Source: Marinobacter zhanjiangensis
GTDB lineage: Bacteria; Pseudomonadota; Gammaproteobacteria; Pseudomonadales; Oleiphilaceae
Assembly: GCF_014651935.1 (NCBI RefSeq)
Contig: NZ_BMXV01000003.1
Span: 474,299-538,298, forward strand
Direction of reading: 5' to 3'
DNA length: 64,000 nucleotides
Both the position numbers and the translations under genes were made by a program. The notes beneath the pieces are model-generated. The model saw only the letters and a list, made by a program, of their open reading frames with translations, made no database searches and had not been told where the DNA came from. Shown in pieces: positions 25,859 through 34,826 of the stretch; within the stretch, counting starts at the first letter, position 1, and the number at the start of each line of letters is the position of its first letter.

Positions 25859-26929
25859 ATGAAACCCCAATCGCGCAAGCGGTGGTTTGCAGGCCTTACC
25901 GCCATGCTTTTGATGAGTCTCTCGCTGACGGTATCGGCGGGCAGCAACCGCGCCTTCATTCCCATGGGGACGGCAGATTCCGTAGGTGTCATGGATCTGG
26001 AAAGCCATCGCTTGACGTCGACGATCTCTGGCACGGTCAATACCCATGGTTCCGCGCTGACTCCCGATGGTCGCTACCTCATTGCGGGCAGTTTAACTGC
26101 CCATGAAAATCAGGAAGCGCCGGCGCGTCCTGAGGGGGTTACCGAAGACGAACACGCCGCCCATCATGGGGGAGGGGGCAATGCCGCTCCGAAAAGGTCA
26201 GGTACTGGTCGGATCTACGTGGTCGACACAAGAACAAGCGCTATTGATCGCGTGTTTGAAGTGCCGGGGCCGGTACACCATGTTCTGGTAACAACAGACG
26301 GCCGCTATGCTATTTCCACCCACCCGATGGACGGTGGTATCAGTGTTGTCGATCTGGATTCCGGAGAAGTCGTTGAAGTCCTGGCCACCGGGCCTTCTCC
26401 CAACTACATGGCGACGACGGAGGACGGTCGGTCCATATTCGTCAGTAATACTGGCAATGGCACCGTCAGTGAAGTGGATACCCGGGAATGGTTCGTAAAA
26501 CGGAATCTCCGCATAGGCGGGGGGCCGGAGCACATGGTAATCGACCCTGACGAAGAACATCTCTACATCAATGACGCTGCCGCTGGTCAGGTTGTTGCCC
26601 TTGAGCTTTCAGAAGGCGTTGTAACGACAAGGTACGATATAGGAGAGGAGCCTCATGGTCTCGGTCTGAGTGCGGATGGACAAGTTCTTTATGCGTCCAG
26701 TACGGGCAATGAACGCATCGTCCGTATAGAGCTTGCCCTCAACTCCCGCAAAAGTGTGAAGTTGGTTCCGGCTCCCTACCACCTGGCCGTTTCCCATAAG
26801 GATGGCAACATTCTTGTTACCAGTCGCGGCGAGGCCAAACTTTGGGTGTTAGATCCGGTGTCCCTCGACATCGTTGATGACGTGCCGCTGGAAGGGATTG
26901 GTCACCAGATATCGATTGAGGCTCCCTGA
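25859..26929 (+). CDS. Secreted YVTN/YncE-type beta-propeller protein
   Basis: The 356-residue protein has a signal peptide (cleavage after SLTVSAG) and repeated beta-propeller blades: GISVVDLDSGEVVEVLATG, IFVSNTGNGTVSEVDT, LYINDAAAGQVVALEL and LYASSTGNERIVRIEL. This places it among seven-bladed YVTN/YncE repeat proteins of the periplasm. A loop with HAAHHGGGG (about residues 99-107) breaks the second blade and could bind metal. Propellers of this type serve in binding or in electron-transfer complexes; no enzyme activity can be named. It follows the IS21 remnant and is the last protein gene before the tRNA. Confidence 0.75.
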   Translation: MKPQSRKRWFAGLTAMLLMSLSLTVSAGSNRAFIPMGTADSVGVMDLESHRLTSTISGTVNTHGSALTPDGRYLIAGSLTAHENQEAPARPEGVTEDEHAAHHGGGGNAAPKRSGTGRIYVVDTRTSAIDRVFEVPGPVHHVLVTTDGRYAISTHPMDGGISVVDLDSGEVVEVLATGPSPNYMATTEDGRSIFVSNTGNGTVSEVDTREWFVKRNLRIGGGPEHMVIDPDEEHLYINDAAAGQVVALELSEGVVTTRYDIGEEPHGLGLSADGQVLYASSTGNERIVRIELALNSRKSVKLVPAPYHLAVSHKDGNILVTSRGEAKLWVLDPVSLDIVDDVPLEGIGHQISIEAP

Positions 26930-27021
26930 CTGATACGGGGAGGGTTTGGCGTTTCTCCTGAGGGGACATAAGGTGCCAGCTTAAGCCTTACTCCTCTGTG
27001 GTGTAGGTGAGGGAGCCATTG

Positions 27022-27186
27022 ATGAGTCAATCATTATCGATGAGTACCATTGCCGGAATGGTGCTCGTCGCATTTCTCTGGGCGATCTGCTTTCTCTTTA
27101 TTGTGGTGGGCTTACCAGACGCGCCGCCTTTGCTGAGCAATGAGTGGTACCCCCGGCAGGACTCGAACCTGCTACCTTCCCCTTAG
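27022..27186 (+). CDS. Small membrane ORF running into antisense tRNA (54 aa)
   Basis: A 54-codon frame begins with ATG at 27022 after GTGAGGGAG. It encodes one transmembrane segment (GMVLVAFLWAICFLFIVVG). The last 13 or so codons are antisense to the tRNA-Arg gene. This may be the 5' part of an accessory gene joined to the tRNA when an element integrated; alternatively it is a chance frame. Confidence 0.3.
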   Translation: MSQSLSMSTIAGMVLVAFLWAICFLFIVVGLPDAPPLLSNEWYPRQDSNLLPSP

Positions 27187-27221
27187 GAGGGGGACGCTCT
27201 ATCCAGATGAGCTACGGGGGC
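27145..27221 (-). tRNA. tRNA-Arg (anticodon CCT)
   Basis: The minus strand reads GCCCCCGTAGCTCATCTGG onward. The acceptor stem GCCCCCG pairs with the 3' strand CGGGGGT (one G-T pair), with an encoded CCA end at 27145. The anticodon loop CTCCTAA gives anticodon CCT, which reads the AGG arginine codon. The T arm holds GGTTCGAGTCC. A promoter lies 20 bases upstream. tRNA-Arg(CCT) genes are common integration targets for genomic islands, and its 3' end faces the metal gene region. Confidence 0.93.
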
Positions 27222-27241
27222 CTTTCGCTGGGAAGGCCGGT

Positions 27242-27270
27242 ATAATAACGGGGTGGCGCCTGTCTCTCAA
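27242..27270 (-). promoter_or_regulatory. sigma70 promoter of tRNA-Arg
   Basis: On the minus strand TTGAGA (-35; 27265-27270) and TATTAT (-10; 27242-27247) are separated by exactly 17 bases, about 20 bases upstream of the tRNA 5' end. Confidence 0.65.
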
Positions 27271-27333
27271 GGTGGGGGCCGAATTTCCGCGATTTTCCTG
27301 TGGTTTCATTCACTTTTTGCCCCGGAGCAGCTT

Positions 27334-28071
27334 GTGCCGCGGTCGACTGCTGTCAGCATTATTGTTCCCGTTCTGAACGAATCTGCCTCCATTGTGCCTG
27401 CCCTCGAGCGCCTGTCAGCCCTGCGTGATGCCGGTGCTGAGGTGATCGTGGTGGATGGAGGCAGTGCCGACGATACGGTGGCACTGGCAACGCCGTTGTG
27501 TGACCGGGTAGTGGACTCGGACCGGGGCCGCGCCCTGCAGATGAACCGCGGGGCGGCCGAGGCGACGGGCGAGGTGCTGTTGTTTCTGCACGCGGATACG
27601 GTGCTGCCGGAAGGCGCGGATCAGGCCCTGGAGGCATTCCGCCCCAGTAACCACGCCTGGGGACGGTTTGATGTGCGTCTTAGCGGCACCCGTCCACTGT
27701 TCCGGCTTATCGCCTTCATGATGAACCTGCGCTCCCGGCTGACGGGTATTGCCACCGGGGACCAGGGCATTTTTGTCCGCCGGTCGTTGTTCGAGGACCT
27801 GGGTGGGTATCGTGAGTTGCCGCTGATGGAGGATGTGGAGCTGTGCCGCCGCCTTCGACGGGTCTCGCGGCCATTCTGTATCGGTACGCCGGTGATAACG
27901 GACAGCCGGCGCTGGGAACAGCTGGGGGCCTGGCACACCATTGTGCTGATGTGGCGTCTGCGCTGGCGTTACTGGCGGGGCGGGGATCCGGCCGAGCTTG
28001 CGCGGGCCTACCGGGCGGATGTCCGCCACCCGGGTTCACCGACCAAGAAAAAGGGAGCCAGTGACCGATGA
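27334..28071 (+). CDS. Family 2 glycosyltransferase (TIGR04283-like)
   Basis: The 245-residue product is a GT-A glycosyltransferase: SIIVPVLNESASI at the N-terminus, VVDGGSADDT, the metal site in LFLHADTVLP and a GDQGIFVRR acceptor region. It fits the TIGR04283 group, linked in some cyanobacteria to arsenosugar synthesis, but that role is not shown here. The GTG at 27334, with CGGAG six bases upstream, is preferred because the family starts at this point; the frame is open further 5' as far as 27253. The stop overlaps the next gene's start by four bases (ATGA). Confidence 0.85.
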   Translation: MPRSTAVSIIVPVLNESASIVPALERLSALRDAGAEVIVVDGGSADDTVALATPLCDRVVDSDRGRALQMNRGAAEATGEVLLFLHADTVLPEGADQALEAFRPSNHAWGRFDVRLSGTRPLFRLIAFMMNLRSRLTGIATGDQGIFVRRSLFEDLGGYRELPLMEDVELCRRLRRVSRPFCIGTPVITDSRRWEQLGAWHTIVLMWRLRWRYWRGGDPAELARAYRADVRHPGSPTKKKGASDR

Positions 28072-28709
28072 CGTCTGGCGTGCAGCTGATCCAGTTCGCC
28101 AAGTGGCCCCAGCGTGGCCGCGTGAAAACCCGGCTGGCGAGTGCCCTGGGGGACGAGGGCGCCCTGGATGCCCATATCCGCCTGACCCTGACGGTGATGG
28201 AGCGACTGGTCCAGTCTGGGCTCCCCGTTACCCTGGCTTGGGACAGGGCCATGAAAGAGCCCCCGGCAGAAGCTGAGCCCATCCTGAAAGCCATGGCCGC
28301 AAGCAGGGTGGCGCAGTCAACCCAGCAGGGCGCGGACCTTGGGGAGCGCATGACCCGGGCGCTTGCCAGTAGGTTATTGGAGACTGACATCGCCATGGTG
28401 GTGGGCAGTGATTGTCCTTCGGTGGATGCAGCCTATATTGAGCAGGCGCGGCAAGCTTTGCGGCAGGCGGATGTGGTCTTCGGGCCATCGGATGATGGCG
28501 GTTATGTGTTGATTGCGGCGCGGCGTACACAGCCGGAGATGCTACAGGGAGTGGCGTGGGGCAGTGAGGATGCACTGGAGCAGAGCGTGGCTGCCGTCCG
28601 CAACGCCGGACTCGGGGTTGCTACCCTGAGCCCGCTCTGGGATGTGGACGAGCTGGCGGACTGGGACCGGTTCCTGAAGGAATTCGGTCAGTCGTCTACC
28701 GGGGGTTGA
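28068..28709 (+). CDS. TIGR04282/DUF2064-type nucleotidyl- or glycosyltransferase-like protein
   Basis: The 213-residue protein matches the DUF2064/TIGR04282 family: FAKWPQRGRVKTRLA at the N-terminus (a GT-A type nucleotide loop), MVVGSDCPSVDAAYI and FGPSDDGGYVLIA. Members often pair with TIGR04283 glycosyltransferases, as here, where the genes overlap by four bases. The pair probably works on one sugar conjugate. No arsenic methyltransferase or radical SAM partner is present in the neighbourhood. The last 22 bases overlap the converging M16 protease gene. Confidence 0.85.
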   Translation: MTSGVQLIQFAKWPQRGRVKTRLASALGDEGALDAHIRLTLTVMERLVQSGLPVTLAWDRAMKEPPAEAEPILKAMAASRVAQSTQQGADLGERMTRALASRLLETDIAMVVGSDCPSVDAAYIEQARQALRQADVVFGPSDDGGYVLIAARRTQPEMLQGVAWGSEDALEQSVAAVRNAGLGVATLSPLWDVDELADWDRFLKEFGQSSTGG

Positions 28710-31528
28710 TTGCGCAGTGTCTTTACCAGTTCGTCGGATGTCGTAGCGTCTGCGCTGGTGGTGACCAGCAGGCTGGCGTCCAGCTCGCGCAGGGCGGCAT
28801 CGAAGGTGGCCAGCAGCTCGGCCTTGCTGACCTCCCCGATGGCGTCAGCCAGTTCTTCCCGGGAATCGAAGTCCGTAGCCTGCCGGTCAATCTCCCGCCA
28901 GTAACGCTGTGATACGTCTGAAAGCCGACGATCCTGCTCCATCAGATTGCTGATGACTGCCTGTCTCTCCTGTTGCAGAGCCTCTTCTGACATGGTTTTC
29001 AGCTCTTCCCGGAAGGAGTCTGCGAACGCCTGCACCGCTTCGTCGATGGTGTCTGCGCTGGCGTCGGGCGACTGCACGACCAGCCCGATGGCCGGTGTCT
29101 CCAGCATTTCAAACGGTGTGGCGTAGACCGCGTAGCCCAGCTGCCGGGTGGTGCGGATCTCCTCGTAGAAGGCGCCACTGATGACCTGGGTAAGGAGGCG
29201 ATAGCGGGCACGTTCGTCAAACCCGGTGTTACTGCCCTGGCTGTAGCGTAAGTAGCCGGTATCCGGATGTGGTACGGGCAGGGTTATCCGGGTTTCGCCG
29301 TCGGGAAGGTCCCGAACCTGGCTGCGGTTGACGACGACCTGTTGCGAGTCCTGGAGTAACAGGGCGTCAGTCTGTTGGGCGGTATTCAGGGCGAAGGCCC
29401 GCGTAGCGTTGCCGTGGACCAGCATCACTGCGTCGACCCGTGCAGTGAACGAGTGGGCGAACTCACGCAGGTCTTCCACCGTCACGGATTCGGCCGCCGC
29501 CAGTCTTTCCGGGGCGGTCCAGGCGCCCTGAACCAGCGCGTCCTGGACGAACGCGGAGGCCTGAGCCACGGGCTTGTCCTGCAGGCTGTTCCGTAGGTCG
29601 TCCATCAGCTGCTGGCGGGCGATGCGGAAACGCTGTTTGGTGATCTCCGGATTGGCCAGGGTGGCCATGATCCGGTTCATCAGCACCGGCAGCCGGTCAT
29701 GGTAGCCGCCAACGCGGACGGTCAGGCCGCGGAGGTGTGGATACACCTGATAGTCGAGGCCGGCAATCTGCGCGGGATAGGCCCAGGGGTTGAGCTGCAC
29801 GGAAACGGCCTCCGCCAGCAGGCTGGTCAGCACCTGCCCACGGGGTGAGGCCGTGGTCAGCGGTGACCGCAAGCTGAGGAAGATATTCGCCTCTGGCCGT
29901 TCAAAGCGGGTATCCCTGGCGTGCCAGATCTCCAGGTTATCGAAGGTGGCCAGCTTTGCCGGCTGATCCATGGATGACCCTTCCAGAACAGCCAGGTCTT
30001 CCGGAATAAAGGGGTTCTGGTTCGGAAGCGCCAGTTGATCGGCCAGCTGGGCCGTCACCTCATTACCAGTGGGTACGTCGATGTCGGTCTGAAACAACCG
30101 GTAAGGGGTGTCATACCATTGGGTCGTGCTGGCATTTTCCGGCAGGTCCTGGTTGCTTTGTACGGCGATCAGTACGTTGTCCGGGGTCAGATGTCCGAGC
30201 AGCTCACGGTACTGGTCGGGAACATAGTCGGTCATCATGTAGCTGGCCTGCAGTACATCTTCCGGTGCCACTTCCTGCATCTCCATGGACAGGCGCATGG
30301 CCAGGTGCAACGGGTCCGGGCGCTGCTGGAAACGGAAATCGATTTCCGACAGCTGCCTGTCCTCCTCGAACCGGAAGCGGTCAATGCCTTCCTCGCGGAC
30401 CAGTTCGATATAGTCAAAGGCCAGCGCCACGATCTCGTCCTGATGGTTCATGCCCTCGCTGGTCAGGGACATGCTCAACTCAAGGGTGGAATGCTCGCCG
30501 GTATCGGTACCACTGCCGGCGGACAGGCTTTCCACCCAGCCACGGCGCTTGAGTACGTTCAGCAGACTGCCCGGGCCCTCGTGGCCAAGCAGGCTGGCTA
30601 CGTAATGCAGCGGCTTGGTCCGGTACTGGTCCCGTTGTGAGGGGATGGGGAAGATCAGCTGCAACCGCCGGATATCCTTGATGGTCTGTACCTGCAGGCG
30701 CGCGGGCAGGCTATCCGGCGCAAACAGCGGTTGGGGGTGGTCCTTCACGGTGAGGTTGCGGTTGTCGATGGCACTGAAGCGGGGGCGCACCATGGCCTCC
30801 AGCTCATCCAGGGACTGGGGACCGTAAACCGCCAGGGTCATCAGGTTGGCGGAATAGTGGTTCTTCCAGAACTCGATCAGGTCCTCCCGCAGGGGGCGTT
30901 CCTCGGAGTTGGCCAGGGTTTCCAGGTTGCCTACGGAAAACTGGCTGAAGGCATGCTCCGGATTGCTGATGGCCTTGCGGACGGAATAGTAACGGCGCCC
31001 GTCATCCTTCAGTGAGGCGCTGTATTCCGAGTGCACCGCGTTGCGCTCACGATCCACCAGCTCGGCGGTGAACAGCGGCGCGGAAAACTGCTGGGCGAAG
31101 CGGTCCAGGGCCGGCTCCAGGTGCGTGGGCTGAATATCGAAAAAGTAGTTGGTGTCCTGGAAGGCGGTGAAGGCGTTGTGGCTGCCGCCATGGCTGCGGA
31201 TGAACTGCTGGTATTCACCGGGGTTGGGATACTTCTCGGTACCCAGGAACAGCAGGTGCTCCAGGAAGTGGGCCAGGCCTTCCCGGTCTTCCGGGTCGTT
31301 ACCGCTGCCCACGGATACGTTGAGGGATGCCGCTGCCTTGTCTGCCCCGGGGTCGGATATCAGCAGTGCTTCGAGACCATTGTCCAGACTGATGTAACGG
31401 TACTCGTTGTCGTCCGCCGGGCTTTTGACTGGCTGGATGGCCGCCTGTGCAAGGGTGGCAAACCACAGCAGGGCGAACAGGGCGGTAATGCGGGCAAGGC
31501 TCATTGGGGCGACGGGCGTCATCCTCAT
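28688..31528 (-). CDS. M16 family metallopeptidase (pitrilysin/insulinase type)
   Basis: This 946-residue protein has a signal peptide (cleavage after TLAQA) and the inverted zinc motif HFLEH at residues 87-91, with the third ligand Glu in the ERNAVHSEYSAS segment. The total length covers the four-domain clam shell of pitrilysin/insulysin enzymes, which digest small peptides in the periplasm. The C-terminal half carries the R-Y substrate-binding pair in GFDERARYRLLTQ. The start at 31528 has GGAAGGA nine bases upstream. It is monocistronic and meets the glycosyltransferase pair tail to tail. Confidence 0.87.
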   Translation of the reverse strand: MRMTPVAPMSLARITALFALLWFATLAQAAIQPVKSPADDNEYRYISLDNGLEALLISDPGADKAAASLNVSVGSGNDPEDREGLAHFLEHLLFLGTEKYPNPGEYQQFIRSHGGSHNAFTAFQDTNYFFDIQPTHLEPALDRFAQQFSAPLFTAELVDRERNAVHSEYSASLKDDGRRYYSVRKAISNPEHAFSQFSVGNLETLANSEERPLREDLIEFWKNHYSANLMTLAVYGPQSLDELEAMVRPRFSAIDNRNLTVKDHPQPLFAPDSLPARLQVQTIKDIRRLQLIFPIPSQRDQYRTKPLHYVASLLGHEGPGSLLNVLKRRGWVESLSAGSGTDTGEHSTLELSMSLTSEGMNHQDEIVALAFDYIELVREEGIDRFRFEEDRQLSEIDFRFQQRPDPLHLAMRLSMEMQEVAPEDVLQASYMMTDYVPDQYRELLGHLTPDNVLIAVQSNQDLPENASTTQWYDTPYRLFQTDIDVPTGNEVTAQLADQLALPNQNPFIPEDLAVLEGSSMDQPAKLATFDNLEIWHARDTRFERPEANIFLSLRSPLTTASPRGQVLTSLLAEAVSVQLNPWAYPAQIAGLDYQVYPHLRGLTVRVGGYHDRLPVLMNRIMATLANPEITKQRFRIARQQLMDDLRNSLQDKPVAQASAFVQDALVQGAWTAPERLAAAESVTVEDLREFAHSFTARVDAVMLVHGNATRAFALNTAQQTDALLLQDSQQVVVNRSQVRDLPDGETRITLPVPHPDTGYLRYSQGSNTGFDERARYRLLTQVISGAFYEEIRTTRQLGYAVYATPFEMLETPAIGLVVQSPDASADTIDEAVQAFADSFREELKTMSEEALQQERQAVISNLMEQDRRLSDVSQRYWREIDRQATDFDSREELADAIGEVSKAELLATFDAALRELDASLLVTTSADATTSDELVKTLRNQPPVDD

Positions 31529-31574
31529 TCAGTGCGTCCTTCCTGGGTGTCAGATGTGGGTTCGGGGTGGCCGG

Positions 31575-31871
31575 TCAGTGCATCCGGCCTTGGCTTGCAG
31601 CGTTCGGGGTCTGGTCGAGTGTAATGCGCGTCAGAGTGGCCGCATCCTCGTTGCCCAGTTCACCGGACGCGATACGCTCCAGCACTGATGCCATCACCTC
31701 AATGGCCTGGCGTTGCTCGGCAAACTCGGACTGGAAGGCATCGTCGATGGCTTCGTATACCGCCTGGATCTTCTCTTCCCGGCTGCCGCTGTCGGTGGCG
31801 GTGTCGTTGATGGCCTTCAGGCAGGCGCGTGCAATGGAAATATAGCGATCAGCGTTGTCCTGGCTGGGCAT
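31575..31871 (-). CDS. Conserved small hypothetical protein (98 aa)
   Basis: The 98-residue acidic protein is predicted to be helical throughout, without signal peptide, membrane segment or metal motif. It lies 46 bases upstream of the M16 protease gene on the same strand and may be cotranscribed with it. The start ATG has AGGAGACC upstream. The family is not recognised. Confidence 0.6.
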   Translation of the reverse strand: MPSQDNADRYISIARACLKAINDTATDSGSREEKIQAVYEAIDDAFQSEFAEQRQAIEVMASVLERIASGELGNEDAATLTRITLDQTPNAASQGRMH

Positions 31872-31956
31872 TCACAGGTCTCCTGGTTAAATCGGCCGCT
31901 TGGGCAGCAGTGTTGGTACTTAAGGACAGGGATTATCGCATCTGGTTCCCTTTCAT

Positions 31957-31973
31957 GCATGCATCGTGCATGC
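31957..31973. promoter_or_regulatory. Perfect palindrome upstream of fatty acyl reductase
   Basis: GCATGCATCGTGCATGC is a perfect 7+3+7 inverted repeat, 125 bases before the reductase start. A repressor site is possible; no known consensus fits. Confidence 0.3.
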
Positions 31974-32041
31974 GAACCCGGGATCCTGTTCGACCGCAGG
32001 TGAAAAGTCTGCTTTCTGGCATTTGAGGAATCGCCGGGATG

Positions 32042-32054
32042 ACATACAGTATGT
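32042..32054. promoter_or_regulatory. Short palindrome 44 bases before fatty acyl reductase
   Basis: ACATACAGTATGT is a perfect 6+1+6 dyad, followed by a partial repeat (AAGTATGTG). Its position near the start of the reductase gene suits an operator. No regulator is identified. Confidence 0.3.
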
Positions 32055-32097
32055 GTAAGTATGTGAAGGATAAAAACAACCCAAGGGCATAACAGTC

Positions 32098-34080
32098 ATG
32101 AACTATTTTCTGACAGGCGGCACCGGCTTCATCGGCCGGTTTCTGGTCGAAAAACTGCTGGCACGGGGCGGCAACGTCCACGTGCTGGTGCGCAAGGAAT
32201 CCCTGGACAAACTGGAAGCATTGCGGGACCGGTGGGGCAATGGCTCTGAGCGGGTGCATGCAGTGACCGGCGATCTGAACGAACCGGGCCTGGGTCTGGA
32301 TGCCAAGACCCGCAAGGCGCTGGCGGGCAAGGTGGACCATTTCTTTCATCTGGCGGCGGTCTATGACATGACGTCGGACGAAGCTGCCCAGCAGCAGGCG
32401 AATGTCGATGGTACCCGGCACGCGCTGGAAGCGGCCGGAGCGCTCAAGGCCGGCTGCTTTCATCATATCTCGTCCATTGCCGCGGCAGGCATGTACAAGG
32501 GCACCTTCCGGGAGGATATGTTTGACGAGGCCACCAGTCTCGATCACCCCTATCTGAAGAGCAAACACGAGTCCGAGGGCGTGGTGCGTGATGAATGTCA
32601 GGTGCCCTTCAGACTCTATCGCCCCGGCATGGTGGTGGGCCATTCCCGCACCGGCGAAATGGACAAGGTGGACGGGCCCTATTACTTCTTCAAGCTGATC
32701 CAGAAGGTGCGCCGCGTGCTGCCGGAATGGGTGCCCACCATTGGTGTTGAGGGCGGACGGCTGAATATTGTGCCGGTGGACTATGTGGTGGATGCCCTGG
32801 ACCATATCGCCCACCTGGATGGTGAAGACGGCAAGTGCTTCCATCTGGTGGATCCGCAACCGTACAAAGTGGGGGAAATCCTCAACATCTTCTGCGAGGC
32901 GGCCCATGCCCCGCGCATGGCCCTGCGGGTGGATTCGCGGATGTTCGGCTTTGTGCCGCCCTTCATCCGGCAGTCGCTGAAGAGCCTGCCACCGGTGAAA
33001 CGACTGACCTCGGCGGTACTTGACGACGTGGGCATACCCGAGTCGGTGCTGTCTTTCATCAACTACCCGACCCGGTTCGACAACCGGGAATCAGAGCGGG
33101 CCCTGAAGGGCAGTGGTATCGAGGTGCCACGCCTGACGGATTATTCCGCCGTGCTGTGGGATTACTGGGAACGCAACATGGACCCCGAACTGTTCCGGGA
33201 CCGCAGTCTGCGCGGGGCAGTGGAGGGCAAGGTCTGTGTGATTACCGGGGCCACGTCGGGCATTGGCCTGGCCACGGCGGAAAAACTGGCGGATGCCGGC
33301 GCCATACTGGTGATCGGTGCCCGTAAGCCGGAACGGCTGAAAGAGGTGACCAGCGCTCTGCAAAGCCGGGGTGCCGAGGTGCATTCCTATCAGTGCGACT
33401 TCTCCGATATGGAGGCCTGTGATGGTTTCGTGGCGCAGGTGCTGGCGAATCACGGCGCGGTGGATGTACTGATCAACAACGCCGGTCGCTCCATCCGCCG
33501 GTCACTGGCGCTGTCGTTTGATCGTTTCCACGATTTCGAGCGCACCATGCAGCTCAACTATTTTGGTGCGGTTCGCCTGATTATGGGATTTGCGCCGGGG
33601 ATGCTGAAGCGTAAGCGGGGACATGTGGTCAACATATCGTCCATCGGCACGCTGACCAACGCCCCCCGTTTCTCGGCCTATGTGGCCTCCAAGTCGGCGC
33701 TGGATTCGTTCAGCCGCTGTGCGGCGGCGGAGTGGTCGGACCGGAACGTGACCTTCACCACCATCAATATGCCACTGGTGAAGACACCGATGATCGCGCC
33801 TACCAAGATCTACGATTCGGTGCCTACCCTGACACCGGGTGAGGCAGCCGACATGGTGACCGAAGCCATTATCCACCGGCCCAAGCGTATCGCCACCCGG
33901 CTGGGTACCTTCGCCCAGGTCACCCACGCGGTGGCGCCCAAGCTGGGGGAAATCGTGATGAACACCGGCTACCGCATGTTCCCGGACTCGCCACCCGCCA
34001 AAACCAGGCGGGCGGATCAGCCCAAGGCAACGTCTGAGCAGATCGCGTTTGCGGCGCTGATGCGGGGTATCCACTGGTAG
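32098..34080 (+). CDS. Bifunctional fatty acyl-CoA/aldehyde reductase (Marinobacter FAR type)
   Basis: The 660-residue enzyme is a fusion of two Rossmann reductases. The N-terminal half (about 1-360) is an extended SDR of the fatty acyl-CoA reductase type, with TGGTGFIG at residues 6-13 and the catalytic YLKSK at 152-156. The C-terminal half (about 375-660) is a classical SDR with TGATSGIG near 383 and YVASK near 540. This closely resembles the Marinobacter FAR that reduces acyl-CoA or acyl-ACP to fatty alcohol in a four-electron process with NADPH, supplying wax ester synthesis. It is transcribed alone. The architecture is a good pointer to the genus. Confidence 0.92.
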   Translation: MNYFLTGGTGFIGRFLVEKLLARGGNVHVLVRKESLDKLEALRDRWGNGSERVHAVTGDLNEPGLGLDAKTRKALAGKVDHFFHLAAVYDMTSDEAAQQQANVDGTRHALEAAGALKAGCFHHISSIAAAGMYKGTFREDMFDEATSLDHPYLKSKHESEGVVRDECQVPFRLYRPGMVVGHSRTGEMDKVDGPYYFFKLIQKVRRVLPEWVPTIGVEGGRLNIVPVDYVVDALDHIAHLDGEDGKCFHLVDPQPYKVGEILNIFCEAAHAPRMALRVDSRMFGFVPPFIRQSLKSLPPVKRLTSAVLDDVGIPESVLSFINYPTRFDNRESERALKGSGIEVPRLTDYSAVLWDYWERNMDPELFRDRSLRGAVEGKVCVITGATSGIGLATAEKLADAGAILVIGARKPERLKEVTSALQSRGAEVHSYQCDFSDMEACDGFVAQVLANHGAVDVLINNAGRSIRRSLALSFDRFHDFERTMQLNYFGAVRLIMGFAPGMLKRKRGHVVNISSIGTLTNAPRFSAYVASKSALDSFSRCAAAEWSDRNVTFTTINMPLVKTPMIAPTKIYDSVPTLTPGEAADMVTEAIIHRPKRIATRLGTFAQVTHAVAPKLGEIVMNTGYRMFPDSPPAKTRRADQPKATSEQIAFAALMRGIHW

Positions 34081-34107
34081 GTGTCCAGTCGTCAGGGAGG
34101 AGCCGGC

Positions 34108-34791
34108 CTATAGATTGGCCGGCTTTTCAGACTCGGGCGGTTCCGCACTGGCTTCCGGCAGTGGAAAGCCGCCCAGGGCCTTCCAGCGGTTGACGATGCC
34201 GCAGAACAGGTCGGCGGTTTTTTCCGCGTCATAGGCGGCGGAATGGGCTTCCCGGCTGTTGAACTCCAGCCCGGCCCGTTTGCAGGCTTCCGCCAGAACC
34301 GTGTGGCCATAGGCCAGGCCCGCCAGTGTGGCAGTATCGAAAGTTGAGAACGGGTGGAATGGGTTGCGCTTGATGTCTGCGCGCTCCGCTGCCGCAAACA
34401 CAAAGTTGTGGTCGAAGGTGGCGTTGTGGCCGACCAGCACCGCCCGTTTGCAGTCGTGGGCCTTTATCGCCTTGCGGATAGGGTTGAAGACTTCCCGCAG
34501 GGCCTCCGCCTCGTCCACCGCCCCACGGTCCTCGGCCCAGGGGTCGATGCCGGTGAAATCCAGTGCCGACTGCTCAAGGTTGGCGCCTGCGAACGGCTTG
34601 ACGTGCTGTGAGATGGTTTCTCCCCGCTGCAGCCAGCCATCCTCGTCCATGGTGATCAGCACCGCCGCTACTTCCAGCAGGGCATCGGTGCGCGAGTTGA
34701 AGCCACCGGTTTCCACATCAACCACCACTGGCAGGAACCCCCGGAAGCGGCGGGCCATGGGATGGGTTTTCTTGCTGGCTTCTTCAGTCAC
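34108..34791 (-). CDS. rnt: Ribonuclease T
   Basis: The 227-residue protein is RNase T, a DEDDh 3'-5' exonuclease that trims the 3' ends of tRNA and other stable RNAs. Exo I (VVDVETGG, Asp25 and Glu27), Exo II ([10 protein letters not shown]) and Exo III ([14 protein letters not shown]) with its catalytic His are all intact. The gene follows pyrC by 35 bases, and rnt-pyrC-motY also occurs together in Pseudomonas. The last ten residues are extra relative to the shorter enteric forms. Confidence 0.93.
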   Translation of the reverse strand: MTEEASKKTHPMARRFRGFLPVVVDVETGGFNSRTDALLEVAAVLITMDEDGWLQRGETISQHVKPFAGANLEQSALDFTGIDPWAEDRGAVDEAEALREVFNPIRKAIKAHDCKRAVLVGHNATFDHNFVFAAAERADIKRNPFHPFSTFDTATLAGLAYGHTVLAEACKRAGLEFNSREAHSAAYDAEKTADLFCGIVNRWKALGGFPLPEASAEPPESEKPANL

Positions 34792-34826
34792 AACGTCTCC
34801 AGATTCGGATCGACCACGGGCGGAAA

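Noticed and set aside
27140..27376. 78-codon frame with a tRNA-antisense start
   Set aside because: Its first half is the reverse of the tRNA gene (the classic spurious GRTRTCYLPLRRG-type peptide). The glycosyltransferase start is further downstream in another frame.
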